Source: Ureibacillus xyleni (lineage in GTDB: Bacteria > Bacillota > Bacilli > Bacillales_A > Planococcaceae). Taken from it: 64,000 bases of DNA. The notes under the pieces were generated by a model. It saw only the letters and a program-made list of their open reading frames with translations, made no database searches and was not told where the DNA came from. The DNA lies in assembly GCF_900217795.1 (NCBI RefSeq), contig NZ_OBMQ01000001.1, forward strand, positions 62,001-126,000, given 5' to 3'. Shown here one piece after another: positions 33,633-42,430 of this stretch (its first letter is position 1; every line of letters begins with the position of its first letter). The position numbers and the translations under genes were made by a program.

Positions 33633-34937
33633 GTGGAGAAAATCATTGTTACGGGAGGCCAAAAATTACGTGGAGTCGTAAAAGTTGAAGGAGCCAAAAA
33701 TGCCGTACTACCAATTCTAGCTGCATCTTTACTAGCTTCAAAGAGTATTAATATTATAAAAGACGTTCCGAATTTGGCGGATGTTCATACAATAAACGAA
33801 GTACTCAAAAGCTTAAATGCTACAGTAGAATATAATGAAAATAATAATGAAATTTATATAAATGCCCAACAAAAATTATCAAGTGAAGCACAGTTTGAAT
33901 ATGTAAGCAAAATGCGTGCATCAATACTTGTTATGGGTTCTTTACTTGCTCGTAATGGTTATGCTCGTGTTGCGTTGCCTGGTGGATGTGCAATCGGTTC
34001 TCGACCAATTGAATTGCACTTAAAAGGCTTTGAAGCAATGGGTGCAAAAATTTCATTTGGCCATGGTTTTGTGGAAGCAAAAACAATCGGTGGGTTACAT
34101 GGTGCAGAAATTTATTTAGACTTCCCAAGTGTGGGGGCAACAGAAAACATTATGACAGCTGCTGCATTAGCGAAAGGTACTACAATCATTGAAAATGCAG
34201 CAAAAGAGCCAGAAATTGTTGACTTAGCTAATTTTATTAACAGTATGGGTGGTCGAATTATCGGTGCTGGTACAGATACGATTCGAATCGAAGGTGTACC
34301 TGAACTTCATGGAACAACTCATCATGTAATACCAGATCGTATTGAAGCAGGAACGTTCATGGTTGCCGCAGCTATTACTAGAGGCGATGTATTTATTGAA
34401 AATGCAGTACCTGAACATATGACAGCATTAATTGCGAAATTACGTGAAATGGGTGTTGAAATTTTAGAGGAAGGTGACGGCTTACGTATCCGTGCGACAG
34501 ATCCTCTAAAAGCAGTTGATATTAAAACAATGCCTCATCCTGGTTTCCCAACAGATATGCAAGCTCAAATGATGGCACTTCTTTTAACTGCAAATGGAAC
34601 GAGTATCATTACTGAAACTGTGTTTGAAAATCGATTTATGCATGTTGAAGAATTCCGCAGAATGAATGCACAAGCAAAAATCGAAGGCCGTTCTGTTTTT
34701 ATTGAAGGACCTGTGAAATTACAAGGTGCCGAAGTTTCAGCAACGGATTTACGTGCTGCAGCTGCCTTAATTTTAACTGGCTTAGTTTCTGAAGGTGTAA
34801 CACGCGTTACGAAGCTTCACCACCTAGATCGTGGCTATGTGAACTTCCACAAAAAACTTGCTGCTCTTGGTGCCAATATTGAACGTGTTGTAGATATGGA
34901 CTTAGAGCAAACACCGCAGTTAACGATTGAAATCTAA
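33633..34937 (+). CDS. murAA: UDP-N-acetylglucosamine 1-carboxyvinyltransferase, main copy
   Basis: The second MurA in the window, 434 residues. It shows [10 protein letters not shown] with the catalytic Lys-Asn pair and the reactive Cys in [15 protein letters not shown]. The frame runs back to 33585, but the GTG at 33633 with GGAGGGA upstream gives the family start [12 protein letters not shown]. Position upstream of spoIID matches B. subtilis murAA, the essential copy. It differs from 6465-7745 in its active-site loop (CAIGSRPIE versus CFLGPRPID). Confidence 0.96.
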   Translation: MEKIIVTGGQKLRGVVKVEGAKNAVLPILAASLLASKSINIIKDVPNLADVHTINEVLKSLNATVEYNENNNEIYINAQQKLSSEAQFEYVSKMRASILVMGSLLARNGYARVALPGGCAIGSRPIELHLKGFEAMGAKISFGHGFVEAKTIGGLHGAEIYLDFPSVGATENIMTAAALAKGTTIIENAAKEPEIVDLANFINSMGGRIIGAGTDTIRIEGVPELHGTTHHVIPDRIEAGTFMVAAAITRGDVFIENAVPEHMTALIAKLREMGVEILEEGDGLRIRATDPLKAVDIKTMPHPGFPTDMQAQMMALLLTANGTSIITETVFENRFMHVEEFRRMNAQAKIEGRSVFIEGPVKLQGAEVSATDLRAAAALILTGLVSEGVTRVTKLHHLDRGYVNFHKKLAALGANIERVVDMDLEQTPQLTIEI

Positions 34938-35006
34938 ACTTTGCCCATTTTAATTTATCTATTTTACTTAAAAATATGTTTTAAATAGTTAAATTATGAC
35001 CTATGA

Positions 35007-35043
35007 ACGACAAAATTCTTTAAAAGAGTTTTGTCGTTTTTTT
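35007..35043 (+). terminator. murAA terminator
   Basis: ACGACAAAA-TTC pairs with GA-GTTTTGTCGT around TTTAAAA-type loop bases, then a seven-T run. Confidence 0.9.
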
Positions 35044-35090
35044 ATTCTCGTGACCCTCAGTAAGTATATCCAAATTTCACTTGCTAATAC

Positions 35091-35119
35091 TCATATTTTC
35101 TCCTTCAATATCATAAGTA
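35091..35119 (+). promoter_or_regulatory. Candidate SigE promoter of spoIID
   Basis: TCATATT (35091-35097) and CATAAGTA (35112-35119), with 16 bp between the ATA core of the -35 and the -10, resemble the SigE consensus (ATA-N16-18-CATACANT). spoIID is a SigE gene in B. subtilis. The implied start, near 35126, falls on the ATG. Confidence 0.45.
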
Positions 35120-35125
35120 CTATGT

Positions 35126-36082
35126 ATGAAAAAAATTAAGAGATATAGACATTTGGTAGTTGTCGCATCAATTTTCGGTTTTATATCTGTGCTCTTTTTC
35201 TTTCCATTCATTTTTAAGGAAGCGGATCAAAAACTTGAAGCAGCATCAGAAAAAAAGGAAGAGAAAATCGTGAACGCATGTGAATTAACAATCCATGTTA
35301 GTGGCAGTGAAGAACCCATTGATTTAGAAGAGTATGTAATCGGTGTCGTATCTGCAGAAATGCCTGCTAACTTTCATCCTGAAGCATTAAAGGCACAAGC
35401 AATTGCAGCAAGAACTTATGTATTAAAATCAACAGATTATGGAAAGACAGCAATCGAACCAACCGTAGCAAAGCAAGTTTTTTATGATCCAAATACACGA
35501 AAAGCAAATTGGGACGAGTCTTTTGAAGAGTATGAAAATAAAGTAAGACAAGCAGTTGAAAGTACTAAAGGTGAAATCATTAACTATAATGGGGAACTTA
35601 TAACGGCAATGTTCCATTCAATGAGTAATGGCATGACAGAGAGTTCAAAAAACTATAGTGGGACAGAACTTCCTTATCTACAATCCGTAGCAAGTACAGA
35701 TTTTCAATATGCGGATAACTATGAAATGGAGAAAAGCTTCACGATTAATGAATGGAATCAACTGCTAAATACGAATTTGACCTTAAATCAGCTTAAAAAC
35801 ATCCGTATCAAGAGAAACAATACAGGGAGGGTAGAAACTGTTATTGTTGGCAAAAACGAATGGGCAGGGCGAGACGTGCGAACTTTACTCGACTTACGCT
35901 CAACAGATTTCCGAATTGAAGTAAAAGGTGAAAAAATCGTAGTGACAACAGAAGGATATGGCCATGGTGTTGGAATGAGTCAATATGGAGCTGATGCAAT
36001 GGCTGATAATGGTGCAACTGCTCATGAAATTATCCAACATTATTATAAAAATACAAATATTGAAAAAATAACTTGCAAATAA
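35126..36082 (+). CDS. spoIID: Stage II sporulation protein D, lytic transglycosylase
   Basis: SpoIID cuts peptidoglycan during engulfment, together with SpoIIP and SpoIIM. The 318-residue protein has one N-terminal membrane anchor (about 10-30) and the SpoIID domain, with the conserved Glu in VSAEMPANF, the KAQAIAARTYV motif and the C-terminal GYGHGVGMSQYGA. The ATG at 35126 lacks a Shine-Dalgarno sequence, and the candidate SigE start would be at or next to it; a leaderless message or a TTG at 35153 are alternatives. Confidence 0.93.
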   Translation: MKKIKRYRHLVVVASIFGFISVLFFFPFIFKEADQKLEAASEKKEEKIVNACELTIHVSGSEEPIDLEEYVIGVVSAEMPANFHPEALKAQAIAARTYVLKSTDYGKTAIEPTVAKQVFYDPNTRKANWDESFEEYENKVRQAVESTKGEIINYNGELITAMFHSMSNGMTESSKNYSGTELPYLQSVASTDFQYADNYEMEKSFTINEWNQLLNTNLTLNQLKNIRIKRNNTGRVETVIVGKNEWAGRDVRTLLDLRSTDFRIEVKGEKIVVTTEGYGHGVGMSQYGADAMADNGATAHEIIQHYYKNTNIEKITCK

Positions 36083-36104
36083 TAGAAATTTTTTTCCATA
36101 ATGT

Positions 36105-36133
36105 GTTTAGAATTGTAAAATCTTGTTCACACT
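36105..36133 (+). promoter_or_regulatory. Candidate SigF promoter of spoIIQ
   Basis: GTTTA (36105-36109), 15 bp, GTTCACACT (36125-36133) fits the SigF consensus with one mismatch in each box. spoIIQ is a SigF gene in B. subtilis. Confidence 0.4.
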
Positions 36134-36152
36134 TCAATCAGAGGTGATGAAC

Positions 36153-36812
36153 ATGAGAGAAGAAAAACAAACTACTCCTTCTCCTAATAAAAACAGTTGG
36201 CAGAAAAAGCCATGGTTTTGGCCGTCAATCTATGCAGGAATCGCAGCAGTGTTAATCGGTCTAATTTTCAGTTATAATGCAATCATTAATGATGATGAAG
36301 AAAAGGAAGTTGCATCGAATGAAGAAACAACTTCTAATGAAACAGTCATCGAAACAAATGCTCGCCAGGAAACATTGAAATATCCTTTCAGTGAAGATCA
36401 TTTAGACAATGTACAAGTGTTACAAGACTTCTATGATGTAACAGCTGATGAAGCAACAAGAGAAAATGCATTGTTGGTATTTAACCAAACATTCTCTACT
36501 TCATCTGGTGTATCACTTTCTGTTAATAGCGAGCCATTTGAAGCACTTGCTGCCATGAGCGGTGAAGTGACAGAAGTAAAATTAGATGCATTTACTGGAA
36601 ATAAAATCGTGATCACGCATGCGAATGGCATGGAAACACGTTATAGCTCAGTTACTGATATCCTTGTTAAAGAAGGAGATACAGTCGAACAAGGCCAACC
36701 ATTAGGTACGACAACTGAAAACGAATGGAATCCAACAGCTGGAAACCATCTCCACTTTGAAGTATTACAAGATGGAGAACACGTTAACCCAAGAAATTTC
36801 TTAGCTTTCTAA
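36153..36812 (+). CDS. spoIIQ: Stage II sporulation protein Q (LytM-type, probably non-catalytic)
   Basis: SpoIIQ, a forespore membrane protein, binds SpoIIIAH across the two membranes during engulfment. The 219 residues have one membrane segment (about 28-48), an acidic linker and an M23/LytM domain (about 120-215). The C-terminal HLHFEV is kept, but the first metal ligands of active M23 peptidases are absent, as in B. subtilis SpoIIQ. It lacks the C-terminal tail of the 283-residue B. subtilis protein. The ATG at 36153 has AGAGGTGA upstream. Confidence 0.92.
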   Translation: MREEKQTTPSPNKNSWQKKPWFWPSIYAGIAAVLIGLIFSYNAIINDDEEKEVASNEETTSNETVIETNARQETLKYPFSEDHLDNVQVLQDFYDVTADEATRENALLVFNQTFSTSSGVSLSVNSEPFEALAAMSGEVTEVKLDAFTGNKIVITHANGMETRYSSVTDILVKEGDTVEQGQPLGTTTENEWNPTAGNHLHFEVLQDGEHVNPRNFLAF

Positions 36813-36851
36813 TTTGACAAGATTCATTCTTTTGTACAAGCAATAAGCGAG

Positions 36852-36935
36852 AACGTCCATAATCCCTAAAACGTTGAAACCGACGAAATTTTTCCTAATT
36901 TCAACGTGAACAGTGGAATTATGGGCGTTTTTGCA
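36852..36935 (+). terminator. spoIIQ terminator with long two-part stem
   Basis: Outer arms AACG-CCATAAT-CC and GG-ATTATGG-CGTT, inner arms ACGTTGAAA and TTTCAACGT, then TTTTT. An unusually long interrupted stem. Confidence 0.85.
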
Positions 36936-37107
36936 GTTTTGTTTGTAAAAATGGTTCTTAAATCACGGAAAACCTCATATGGTGAATAAACGTTAAATCG
37001 CTAGTTGCAAAAATTTCAATGAAACACTCACAATATGAACATGTTGAAGAAGACACCTCTCGTTAGCAAAACGGCACATTCTTATATCCGATAGAAAGGA
37101 AGAGAAC
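36936..37107 (+). other. Upstream region of spoIIID
   Basis: Region upstream of spoIIID without an ORF. I found no SigE or SigA promoter good enough to mark. Confidence 0.35.
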
Positions 37108-37365
37108 GTGCACGAGCACATTCGGCATCGCTGCGTTCGGCTTGGAGAGCTGCTGATCGAAACAGGTGAGACGGTTCGTGTCCTTGCGAAAATGACGGGT
37201 TATTCGAAAAGTACAGTGCATAAAGACTTAACCGAAAGACTATTCCTAGTCAATGAAGAATTAGCAAATGAAGTAAAAGAAATATTAGCATATCACAAAT
37301 CGATTCGTCATTTACGAGGAGGCGAGGCAACCCGTAAGAAATGGCAGTCCCGACAAAAACAATGA
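37108..37365 (+). CDS. spoIIID: SpoIIID, mother-cell transcription factor
   Basis: SpoIIID is a small DNA-binding protein that turns many SigE genes on or off and activates sigK. The 85-residue protein has the helix-turn-helix AKMTGYSKSTVHKDLTERL (about 28-46) and the conserved basic C-terminal helix YHKSIRHLRGGEATRKKW. The start is a GTG with AAAGGAAGAG. The C-terminal tail is shorter than in B. subtilis. Confidence 0.96.
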   Translation: MHEHIRHRCVRLGELLIETGETVRVLAKMTGYSKSTVHKDLTERLFLVNEELANEVKEILAYHKSIRHLRGGEATRKKWQSRQKQ

Positions 37366-37368
37366 AAG

Positions 37369-37415
37369 AGCATTTAGTTTGGCTTTAATTACGAAGTCAA
37401 CTAAATGCTTTTTTA
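37369..37415 (+). terminator. spoIIID terminator
   Basis: AGCATTTAGTT (37369-37379) pairs perfectly with AACTAAATGCT around an 18-nt loop, followed by a T-run. Confidence 0.9.
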
Positions 37416-37434
37416 TTGTACCGCTTTCTTTTAT

Positions 37435-37479
37435 GTACCCGGTACGCAAACAATTCTGAATTGTTTGCGTACCGGGTAC
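37435..37479. repeat. Perfect 22-bp inverted repeat (REP-like palindrome)
   Basis: Two perfectly complementary 22-base arms (37435-37456 and 37458-37479) flank a single T. Arms begin GTACCCGGTACGC and end AACAATTC. There is no T-run. GTACAGGCAC follows the right arm. The GTACC(C)GG/CAGGCAC vocabulary resembles REP palindromes handled by IS200-related REP-associated transposases, but no such gene is in the window, so that is inference. Confidence 0.75.
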
Positions 37480-37646
37480 AGGCACAATTTCACCGCATTC
37501 TTTAGTTTTTAGAAATTTGTAATACAACTGTAACAGCATTGAAATTAAAGATGTAATTACTACTCGAATATGATAAAATAGTCTAGATTAAGATAACTAT
37601 TTGAACGTGAACCATGTTGGAATTGGCGGGAAGGAGAAATATACAT

Positions 37647-38645
37647 ATGTTTTCAAAAGATATTGGGATCGACCTAGGAACGGCAAACGTCCTAATTTAT
37701 GTTAAAGGTAAGGGAATCGTTTTAAATGAGCCTTCCGTCGTAGCAATAGATAAAAACTCAAACAAAGTACTTGCTGTTGGGGAAGAAGCGCGCCAAATGG
37801 TAGGTCGTACACCAGGAAATATCGTTGCGATTCGCCCACTTAAAGATGGGGTTATTGCTGACTTCGACGTGACAGAAGCAATGTTAAAACATTTCTTAAA
37901 TAAGCTCGATTTAAAAGGATTTTTCTCAAAACCACGCATTCTAATTTGCTGTCCAACAAACATTACAAGCGTGGAGCAAAAAGCAATTCGTGAAGCAGCC
38001 GAAAAATCAGGTGGGAAAAAAGTTTACTTAGAGGAAGAACCAAAAGTTGCTGCAATCGGTGCAGGAATGGATATTTTCCAACCAAGTGGAAACATGGTCG
38101 TCGATATCGGTGGAGGTACGACGGATATTGCTGTCCTATCAATGGGCGATATTGTAACAAGTGAATCCATCAAAGTAGCAGGAGACGTTTTCGATAATGA
38201 CATCTTGCAATACATAAAAAAAGAGTACAAATTACTAATTGGTGAACGTACTGCTGAAGCGATTAAAATTAATATTGGTACGGTTTACCCAGGGGCACGA
38301 GACGAATCAATGGATATTCGTGGTCGTGACATGGTAACTGGTTTACCAAGAACAGTAACAATTCATTCTTCAGAAATAGAAAAAGCTCTTCATGAATCCG
38401 TTTCATTAATTGTTCAATCAGCGAAAAACGTGCTAGAAAAAACACCACCTGAATTATCAGCCGACATTATTGATCGTGGCGTGTGTATTACGGGAGGCGG
38501 TGCGCTTCTACACGGAATGGACCAACTATTAATCCAAGAACTTAAAGTACCAGTTTTTGTAGCAGATAATCCAATCGATTGTGTAGCAATTGGGACAGGT
38601 TTAATGTTAGATAATATTGATCGTTCTCCTGGTTCAAGAATTTAA
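37647..38645 (+). CDS. mbl: MreB-like cytoskeletal protein Mbl
   Basis: Mbl polymerises under the membrane and guides the machinery that extends the side wall. The 332-residue actin-fold protein shows the phosphate-1 motif IGIDLGTANVLIYVKG, VVDIGGGTTDIAVLSMGD and the adenosine motif GGGALLHGMDQL. Start at 37647 with AAGGAG; an earlier in-frame ATG at 37614 lacks a site. Mbl rather than MreB/MreBH is assigned by its place between spoIIID and flhO and by close match to the remembered B. subtilis Mbl. Confidence 0.95.
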   Translation: MFSKDIGIDLGTANVLIYVKGKGIVLNEPSVVAIDKNSNKVLAVGEEARQMVGRTPGNIVAIRPLKDGVIADFDVTEAMLKHFLNKLDLKGFFSKPRILICCPTNITSVEQKAIREAAEKSGGKKVYLEEEPKVAAIGAGMDIFQPSGNMVVDIGGGTTDIAVLSMGDIVTSESIKVAGDVFDNDILQYIKKEYKLLIGERTAEAIKINIGTVYPGARDESMDIRGRDMVTGLPRTVTIHSSEIEKALHESVSLIVQSAKNVLEKTPPELSADIIDRGVCITGGGALLHGMDQLLIQELKVPVFVADNPIDCVAIGTGLMLDNIDRSPGSRI

Positions 38646-38716
38646 ACATATCGATATTTTATTGAAATAGTTTTGTAAACTTATTACTATACAATAATAA
38701 AAAGAGGTGAATTTAG

Positions 38717-39553
38717 TTGTTTAAAGGGTTTTACACAGTTGCTTCAGGCATGATTGCGCAACAAAGAAAAACAGAAGTATTAACAAATAATATGGCAAAT
38801 GCAAATACACCTGGGTATAAGGCAGACCAATCAACAATACGTTCATTTCCTGATATGCTACTTTCCGCAAGAGGTGTAACAAATATCCCGACTGAACAGG
38901 GCATTAGTACATTAAAAACGGGTGAAATCGGTGCGATTAACACTGGCGTATATTTACAAGAAACACTAGCAAACTATATGCAAGGTACGCTTATGGAAAC
39001 AAATCTTACAACAGACTTTGCTTTAATTAACGGGGCAATGCCAATAGATGAAGAATCTGGTCAAGCAGGTACAATCTTTTTCCGTCTTGAGCATCCTGAA
39101 GGTGGAGAAGCATATACTCGTAACGGAAACTTCACGATTGACGGCCAAGGATATTTAGTTAATCCTCAAGGTTTATACGTGCTTTCAGATGAAGGAGAGC
39201 GTATTCAATTACAAAATGAAGATTTCCAACTTTCTCAAGATGGGCGCATTTTAGTGGATGGTCAGCAAGTGGCAACATTAGGCGTTTCTTTCTCAGCAAA
39301 TCCTGATGTTCTTTTAAAACAAGATAATGGATTATTCCGTTCGATTGACGGTGAAGTTTTACCATCTGCTTATGGACAAGATGGCGTAACCTTTGCACTA
39401 CAACAAAGCTTTTTAGAAGGTTCCAATGTGGATTCTGCTCAATCGATGACAGAGTTACTTACGGCATATCGTGCTTTTGAAGCAAATCAAAAAGTGTTAC
39501 AAGCATACGATAAGAGCATGGATAAAGCAGTAAATGAAATCGGAAAAGTGTAG
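38717..39553 (+). CDS. flhO: Flagellar hook-basal body rod protein FlhO
   Basis: A 278-residue protein of the FlgF/FlgG family, part of the distal rod. It starts FKGFYTVASGMIAQQRKTEVLTNN with the rod-protein motif (NNMANANTPGYK) and ends with the C-terminal signature DSAQSMTELLTAYRAFEANQKVLQAYDKSM. The start is TTG with AAAGAGGTG. It is followed by flhP 19 nt later. Location after mbl matches B. subtilis. Confidence 0.93.
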   Translation: MFKGFYTVASGMIAQQRKTEVLTNNMANANTPGYKADQSTIRSFPDMLLSARGVTNIPTEQGISTLKTGEIGAINTGVYLQETLANYMQGTLMETNLTTDFALINGAMPIDEESGQAGTIFFRLEHPEGGEAYTRNGNFTIDGQGYLVNPQGLYVLSDEGERIQLQNEDFQLSQDGRILVDGQQVATLGVSFSANPDVLLKQDNGLFRSIDGEVLPSAYGQDGVTFALQQSFLEGSNVDSAQSMTELLTAYRAFEANQKVLQAYDKSMDKAVNEIGKV

Positions 39554-39572
39554 TTGGAAAGGAGAATAAAAC

Positions 39573-40412
39573 ATGATCCGTACAATGATCACAGCGACAA
39601 ATACATTAGGTCAATTACAACAACAAATTGATACAATCAGTAACAATATTTCTAACAGCAATACAACAGGCTATAAGGCGAAAGAAGCCCGTTTTTCAGA
39701 ACTTTTATACCAACAATTTGAAAACGACCAAATGGATCCTACAGTTCGTCAATCACCTGTTGGAATTCGTTACGGTGTAGGTGCTCAAGTTGCGCAAATT
39801 CAAATAAATACAAAGCAAGGAAGTTTACAAAATACAGATCGTGATTTAGACCTTGCTTTTACGAAAGAAAATCAATATTTCAACATTATTATGCCAGACG
39901 GAGAAAATGGCCAACGCACAGTTTATTCTCGTCAAGGTGACTTTTATGTAACACCTGTTAACAATGGACAAGTGATGCTTGTTAATCATGATGGCTATGC
40001 TGTTGCAGATTCAACTGGAAACGCAATCACTTTTGCCGAAAATGTGAAAAACTTTAATTTACTAGAGGATGGAACGTTATTAGTAAATTATCCAGATGGT
40101 ACAACACAAGGCTTTGAATTAGCGGTTACACAAGTTGAAAAACCTCAAACGATGGAAAGATTATCAGGTACGTATATAGCTGTACCAACGAATCTTGATG
40201 AATTAGGCTTAAATGAGGCAGATCTTTATACGAATTTACAAGGTGGTTTACGCACAGAAATCGGTATTGCAAATGGGAAACTTGAGATGTCAAATGTCGA
40301 TATTTCTAAAGAAATGACAGACCTAATTAATGCACAACGCTCATACCAATTTAGTTCTCGTGCAATTACGATCGCAGACCAAATGTTAGGGTTAATTAAC
40401 GGGATTCGATAA
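39573..40412 (+). CDS. flhP: Flagellar hook-basal body rod protein FlhP
   Basis: A 279-residue FlgF/FlgG-family rod protein, paralogue and operon partner of FlhO. It has the N-terminal TISNNISNSNTTGYKAK and the C-terminal VDISKEMTDLINAQRSYQFSSRAI signatures that form the rod coiled coil. The ribosome site is GGAAAGGAG. Both proteins are needed to complete the distal rod in B. subtilis. Confidence 0.93.
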   Translation: MIRTMITATNTLGQLQQQIDTISNNISNSNTTGYKAKEARFSELLYQQFENDQMDPTVRQSPVGIRYGVGAQVAQIQINTKQGSLQNTDRDLDLAFTKENQYFNIIMPDGENGQRTVYSRQGDFYVTPVNNGQVMLVNHDGYAVADSTGNAITFAENVKNFNLLEDGTLLVNYPDGTTQGFELAVTQVEKPQTMERLSGTYIAVPTNLDELGLNEADLYTNLQGGLRTEIGIANGKLEMSNVDISKEMTDLINAQRSYQFSSRAITIADQMLGLINGIR

Positions 40413-40496
40413 ATAACCCGTAGATAAGTATACCCTCTATTTCAAATAATAAGCGCTAATGTATTACAAAAGTACGTTTTAAAGGGAGAACGGCCA

Positions 40497-40772
40497 ATGA
40501 CTAACTTAAAAAGTAACTCGACAAAGCCGAATGTTCCTCAAGAAGAAAAGGAAAAACGAACTGCAAGATTTTCGGAAAGACCAGTTCGTTGGTACAGCTT
40601 CCGACTTTTTCCGATTTGGTTAAGATTACTTATTGTTTTTATTTTATTATTCCTTGCAATTTGCTTTGGTGTAATGATTGGTTATGGGGTCATTGGAGAA
40701 GGAAATCCGCTTGATGCTCTAAAATGGGGAACATGGCAACATATATTAGATATCATAAATGGAAAAGAATAA
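40497..40772 (+). CDS. EpuA-type small membrane protein (DNA-directed RNA polymerase subunit beta family)
   Basis: A 91-residue protein with a charged N-terminus, one membrane helix (about 47-67, IVFILLFLAICFGVMIGYGVIG) and a short outer tail. The RWYSFRLFPIWLRLL block before the helix marks the EpuA family (Pfam PF11772), often misnamed RNA polymerase beta subunit. Function is unknown. AAGGGAG precedes the ATG. It lies between flhP and fabZ. Confidence 0.8.
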   Translation: MTNLKSNSTKPNVPQEEKEKRTARFSERPVRWYSFRLFPIWLRLLIVFILLFLAICFGVMIGYGVIGEGNPLDALKWGTWQHILDIINGKE

Positions 40773-40802
40773 AGCTTACATAACTTTTTGGGGGGTAAGA
40801 AC

Positions 40803-41240
40803 ATGTTAACTGCTGAACAAATTCAAGAAATTTTGCCGCACCGCTATCCATTTTTATTAGTGGACCGTGTTGTAGAAATAGAAGAAGGAAAGCGCGCGGT
40901 AGGAATTAAAAACGTAACTATCAATGAAGAATTCTTTAATGGTCATTTTCCAGGATACCCTGTAATGCCAGGAGTTTTAATTATTGAAGCTTTAGCACAA
41001 GTAGGGGGAGTTGCTCTACTGAAATCTGAAGAATATAAAGGCCGTATAGTTTTTTTAACGGGGATTGACAACTGCCGTATTAAACGACAAGTTATTCCTG
41101 GCGACCAATTAAAATTAGAAGTCGAATTTGTAAAATTACGCGGTGCAATGGGTAAAGGACATGCAATTGCGACAGTTGAAGGCGAACTAGTTTGTGAAAC
41201 CGATATTCTATTTGCAATTGGACCAGTTCAACCGAAGTAA
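40803..41240 (+). CDS. fabZ: 3-hydroxyacyl-ACP dehydratase FabZ
   Basis: FabZ removes water from 3-hydroxyacyl-ACP in type II fatty-acid synthesis. The 145-residue hot-dog protein has catalytic His48 in [12 protein letters not shown] and Glu62 in LIIEALAQ. The ATG at 40803 follows GGGGGGTAAG. It closes this conserved block (ywpB position). Confidence 0.96.
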   Translation: MLTAEQIQEILPHRYPFLLVDRVVEIEEGKRAVGIKNVTINEEFFNGHFPGYPVMPGVLIIEALAQVGGVALLKSEEYKGRIVFLTGIDNCRIKRQVIPGDQLKLEVEFVKLRGAMGKGHAIATVEGELVCETDILFAIGPVQPK

Positions 41241-41378
41241 GAAAAAAGTTCCTTCACTAAAATAAATGAATTTTCCTAGTATAATATCCCGTTTTCAATG
41301 GGTATGAATGCTATAAGAAGATTTCGTCAAATGTCCGTGAATTTGCATTTTAATAGTGAAGGATATAAAATGATATGG

Positions 41379-41407
41379 TTGACTTTATTTATACGTACGA
41401 GTATACG
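41379..41407 (+). promoter_or_regulatory. SigA promoter with overlapping TATACGTA repeats
   Basis: TTGACT (41379-41384), 17 bp, TATACG (41402-41407). The sequence from 41390 to 41410 contains two near copies of the palindromic ATACGTA(T), overlapping the spacer and -10, which could be an operator. The repressor is unknown. Confidence 0.6.
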
Positions 41408-41445
41408 TATTGTTTGGCTTTTTAAACGTAGGAGGTTTTAAATAG

Positions 41446-41832
41446 ATGTATAAACAGTTGTCTTCAGGCGTCAAGATCAGCATCACTCGATCCATCTCAA
41501 CGTCTTTTGAGTCATACTTGGCAAGCATTGGATGGGATGAAGATAAATTCTCAATGGACGATTTTGTAACAAGCTGGCAAAAGTATTTTACTGAAAACGC
41601 TGCTTGGTTCGACAAAGTTCCTCAAGAAGTATTGGTTAGTCAAGAGTTTCATGAGGAGATTGCAAAGAAAATTGACGAAACAATCGCAAAAATTCTAAGT
41701 GAAAAGCCGACTAAAAAGCAAATCGATTCCATCGAAAAAATGCAAAAACAACTTGGTACAAGCTACACATATGGTTGTAAAGCAGAAGCCACGTATGTTG
41801 AACAACTTTTAAAAGAGCAGTTAAATAAATAA
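41446..41832 (+). CDS. Hypothetical protein, 128 residues
   Basis: I do not recognise this soluble protein. The N-terminus is mixed (SGVKISITRSISTSFESYL), the middle contains aromatic residues (SWQKYFTENAAWFDK), and the C-terminal third (KPTKKQIDSIEKMQKQLGTSYTYGCKAEATYVEQLL) looks like a small helical repeat of the kind seen in DUF3072 or SAP-like modules. The ATG has TAGGAGG. It has its own promoter and stands alone. Confidence 0.7.
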   Translation: MYKQLSSGVKISITRSISTSFESYLASIGWDEDKFSMDDFVTSWQKYFTENAAWFDKVPQEVLVSQEFHEEIAKKIDETIAKILSEKPTKKQIDSIEKMQKQLGTSYTYGCKAEATYVEQLLKEQLNK

Positions 41833-41884
41833 CGCTGTCAATTTTTTAAAGATTATTTAAAATAGACACGTTTAAATTTCGGAT

Positions 41885-41967
41885 AGTTCCCTCCTTCCTC
41901 GGGTACTCTATAACTAGTCACATTACATATGTGATGGAGTGCAAATTTTGAAAGGAGGGAACTTTTT
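41885..41967 (+). promoter_or_regulatory. Leader hairpin that sequesters the ribosome site of the lipoprotein gene
   Basis: AGTTCCCTCCTT (41885-41896) is the exact complement of AAGGAGGGAACT (41952-41963), which contains the Shine-Dalgarno of the next gene. The 12-bp stem is followed at once by TTTT and the ATG at 41968. It can therefore act as an intrinsic terminator ending at the start codon, or as a translation block. The loop holds a small CACAT/ATGTG hairpin. Confidence 0.75.
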
Positions 41968-42372
41968 ATGTGGAAAAAACCAGTCTTTGCATTTGTACTT
42001 GCATCAGCATTGCTCGTAGGATGTAATAACAACGCAGGAGAAGATGCGGCAGAGGATGTCGGTGAAGGCATCAATGAAGGCGTGAACGATGTACAGCAAG
42101 GTGTAGATGACATGCTGGATAACGATACGAACAATGGGAACGGTGTAAATAACGGCACAAATGGTACAGGTAACAATAACGGTGCCAATGACAATGGCTA
42201 CGGAACTGACCAAGGCGTAGATCAAGACGGTACCCAAAATAGCAACGGTGCAGGACAAAATGGTAATTCCGGCATGGTTGAAAACAACGATGAACGTATC
42301 TTAAATGACAACCAAGAAGATATCATTGAAGATAACAAAGATGTACAAGACCGTGATCAAAAAGATGAATAA
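41968..42372 (+). CDS. Asn/Gly-rich small lipoprotein
   Basis: A 134-residue lipoprotein with lipobox LLVGC (Cys19). The mature part is highly polar: an acidic helical start (GEDAAEDVGEGINEGVNDV), an Asn/Gly/Asp tract (about 50-95) and an acidic tail. It is expected to be disordered and outside the membrane. Spore-forming Bacilli make several such low-complexity lipoproteins, but I cannot assign a family. Expression is likely controlled by the sequestering hairpin in front. Confidence 0.8.
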   Translation: MWKKPVFAFVLASALLVGCNNNAGEDAAEDVGEGINEGVNDVQQGVDDMLDNDTNNGNGVNNGTNGTGNNNGANDNGYGTDQGVDQDGTQNSNGAGQNGNSGMVENNDERILNDNQEDIIEDNKDVQDRDQKDE

Positions 42373-42382
42373 ATAAAATACG

Positions 42383-42416
42383 AAAGATCGTCTCATTAAG
42401 TGAGGCGATCTTTTTT
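42383..42416 (+). terminator. Terminator after the Asn-rich lipoprotein
   Basis: AAAGATCG-CTCA pairs with TGAG-CGATCTTTTTT, one mismatch, 5-nt loop. The stem also serves the opposite strand for ywpF, though with a weaker T-run. Confidence 0.88.
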
Positions 42417-42430
42417 CATAAGGCGCGCGG

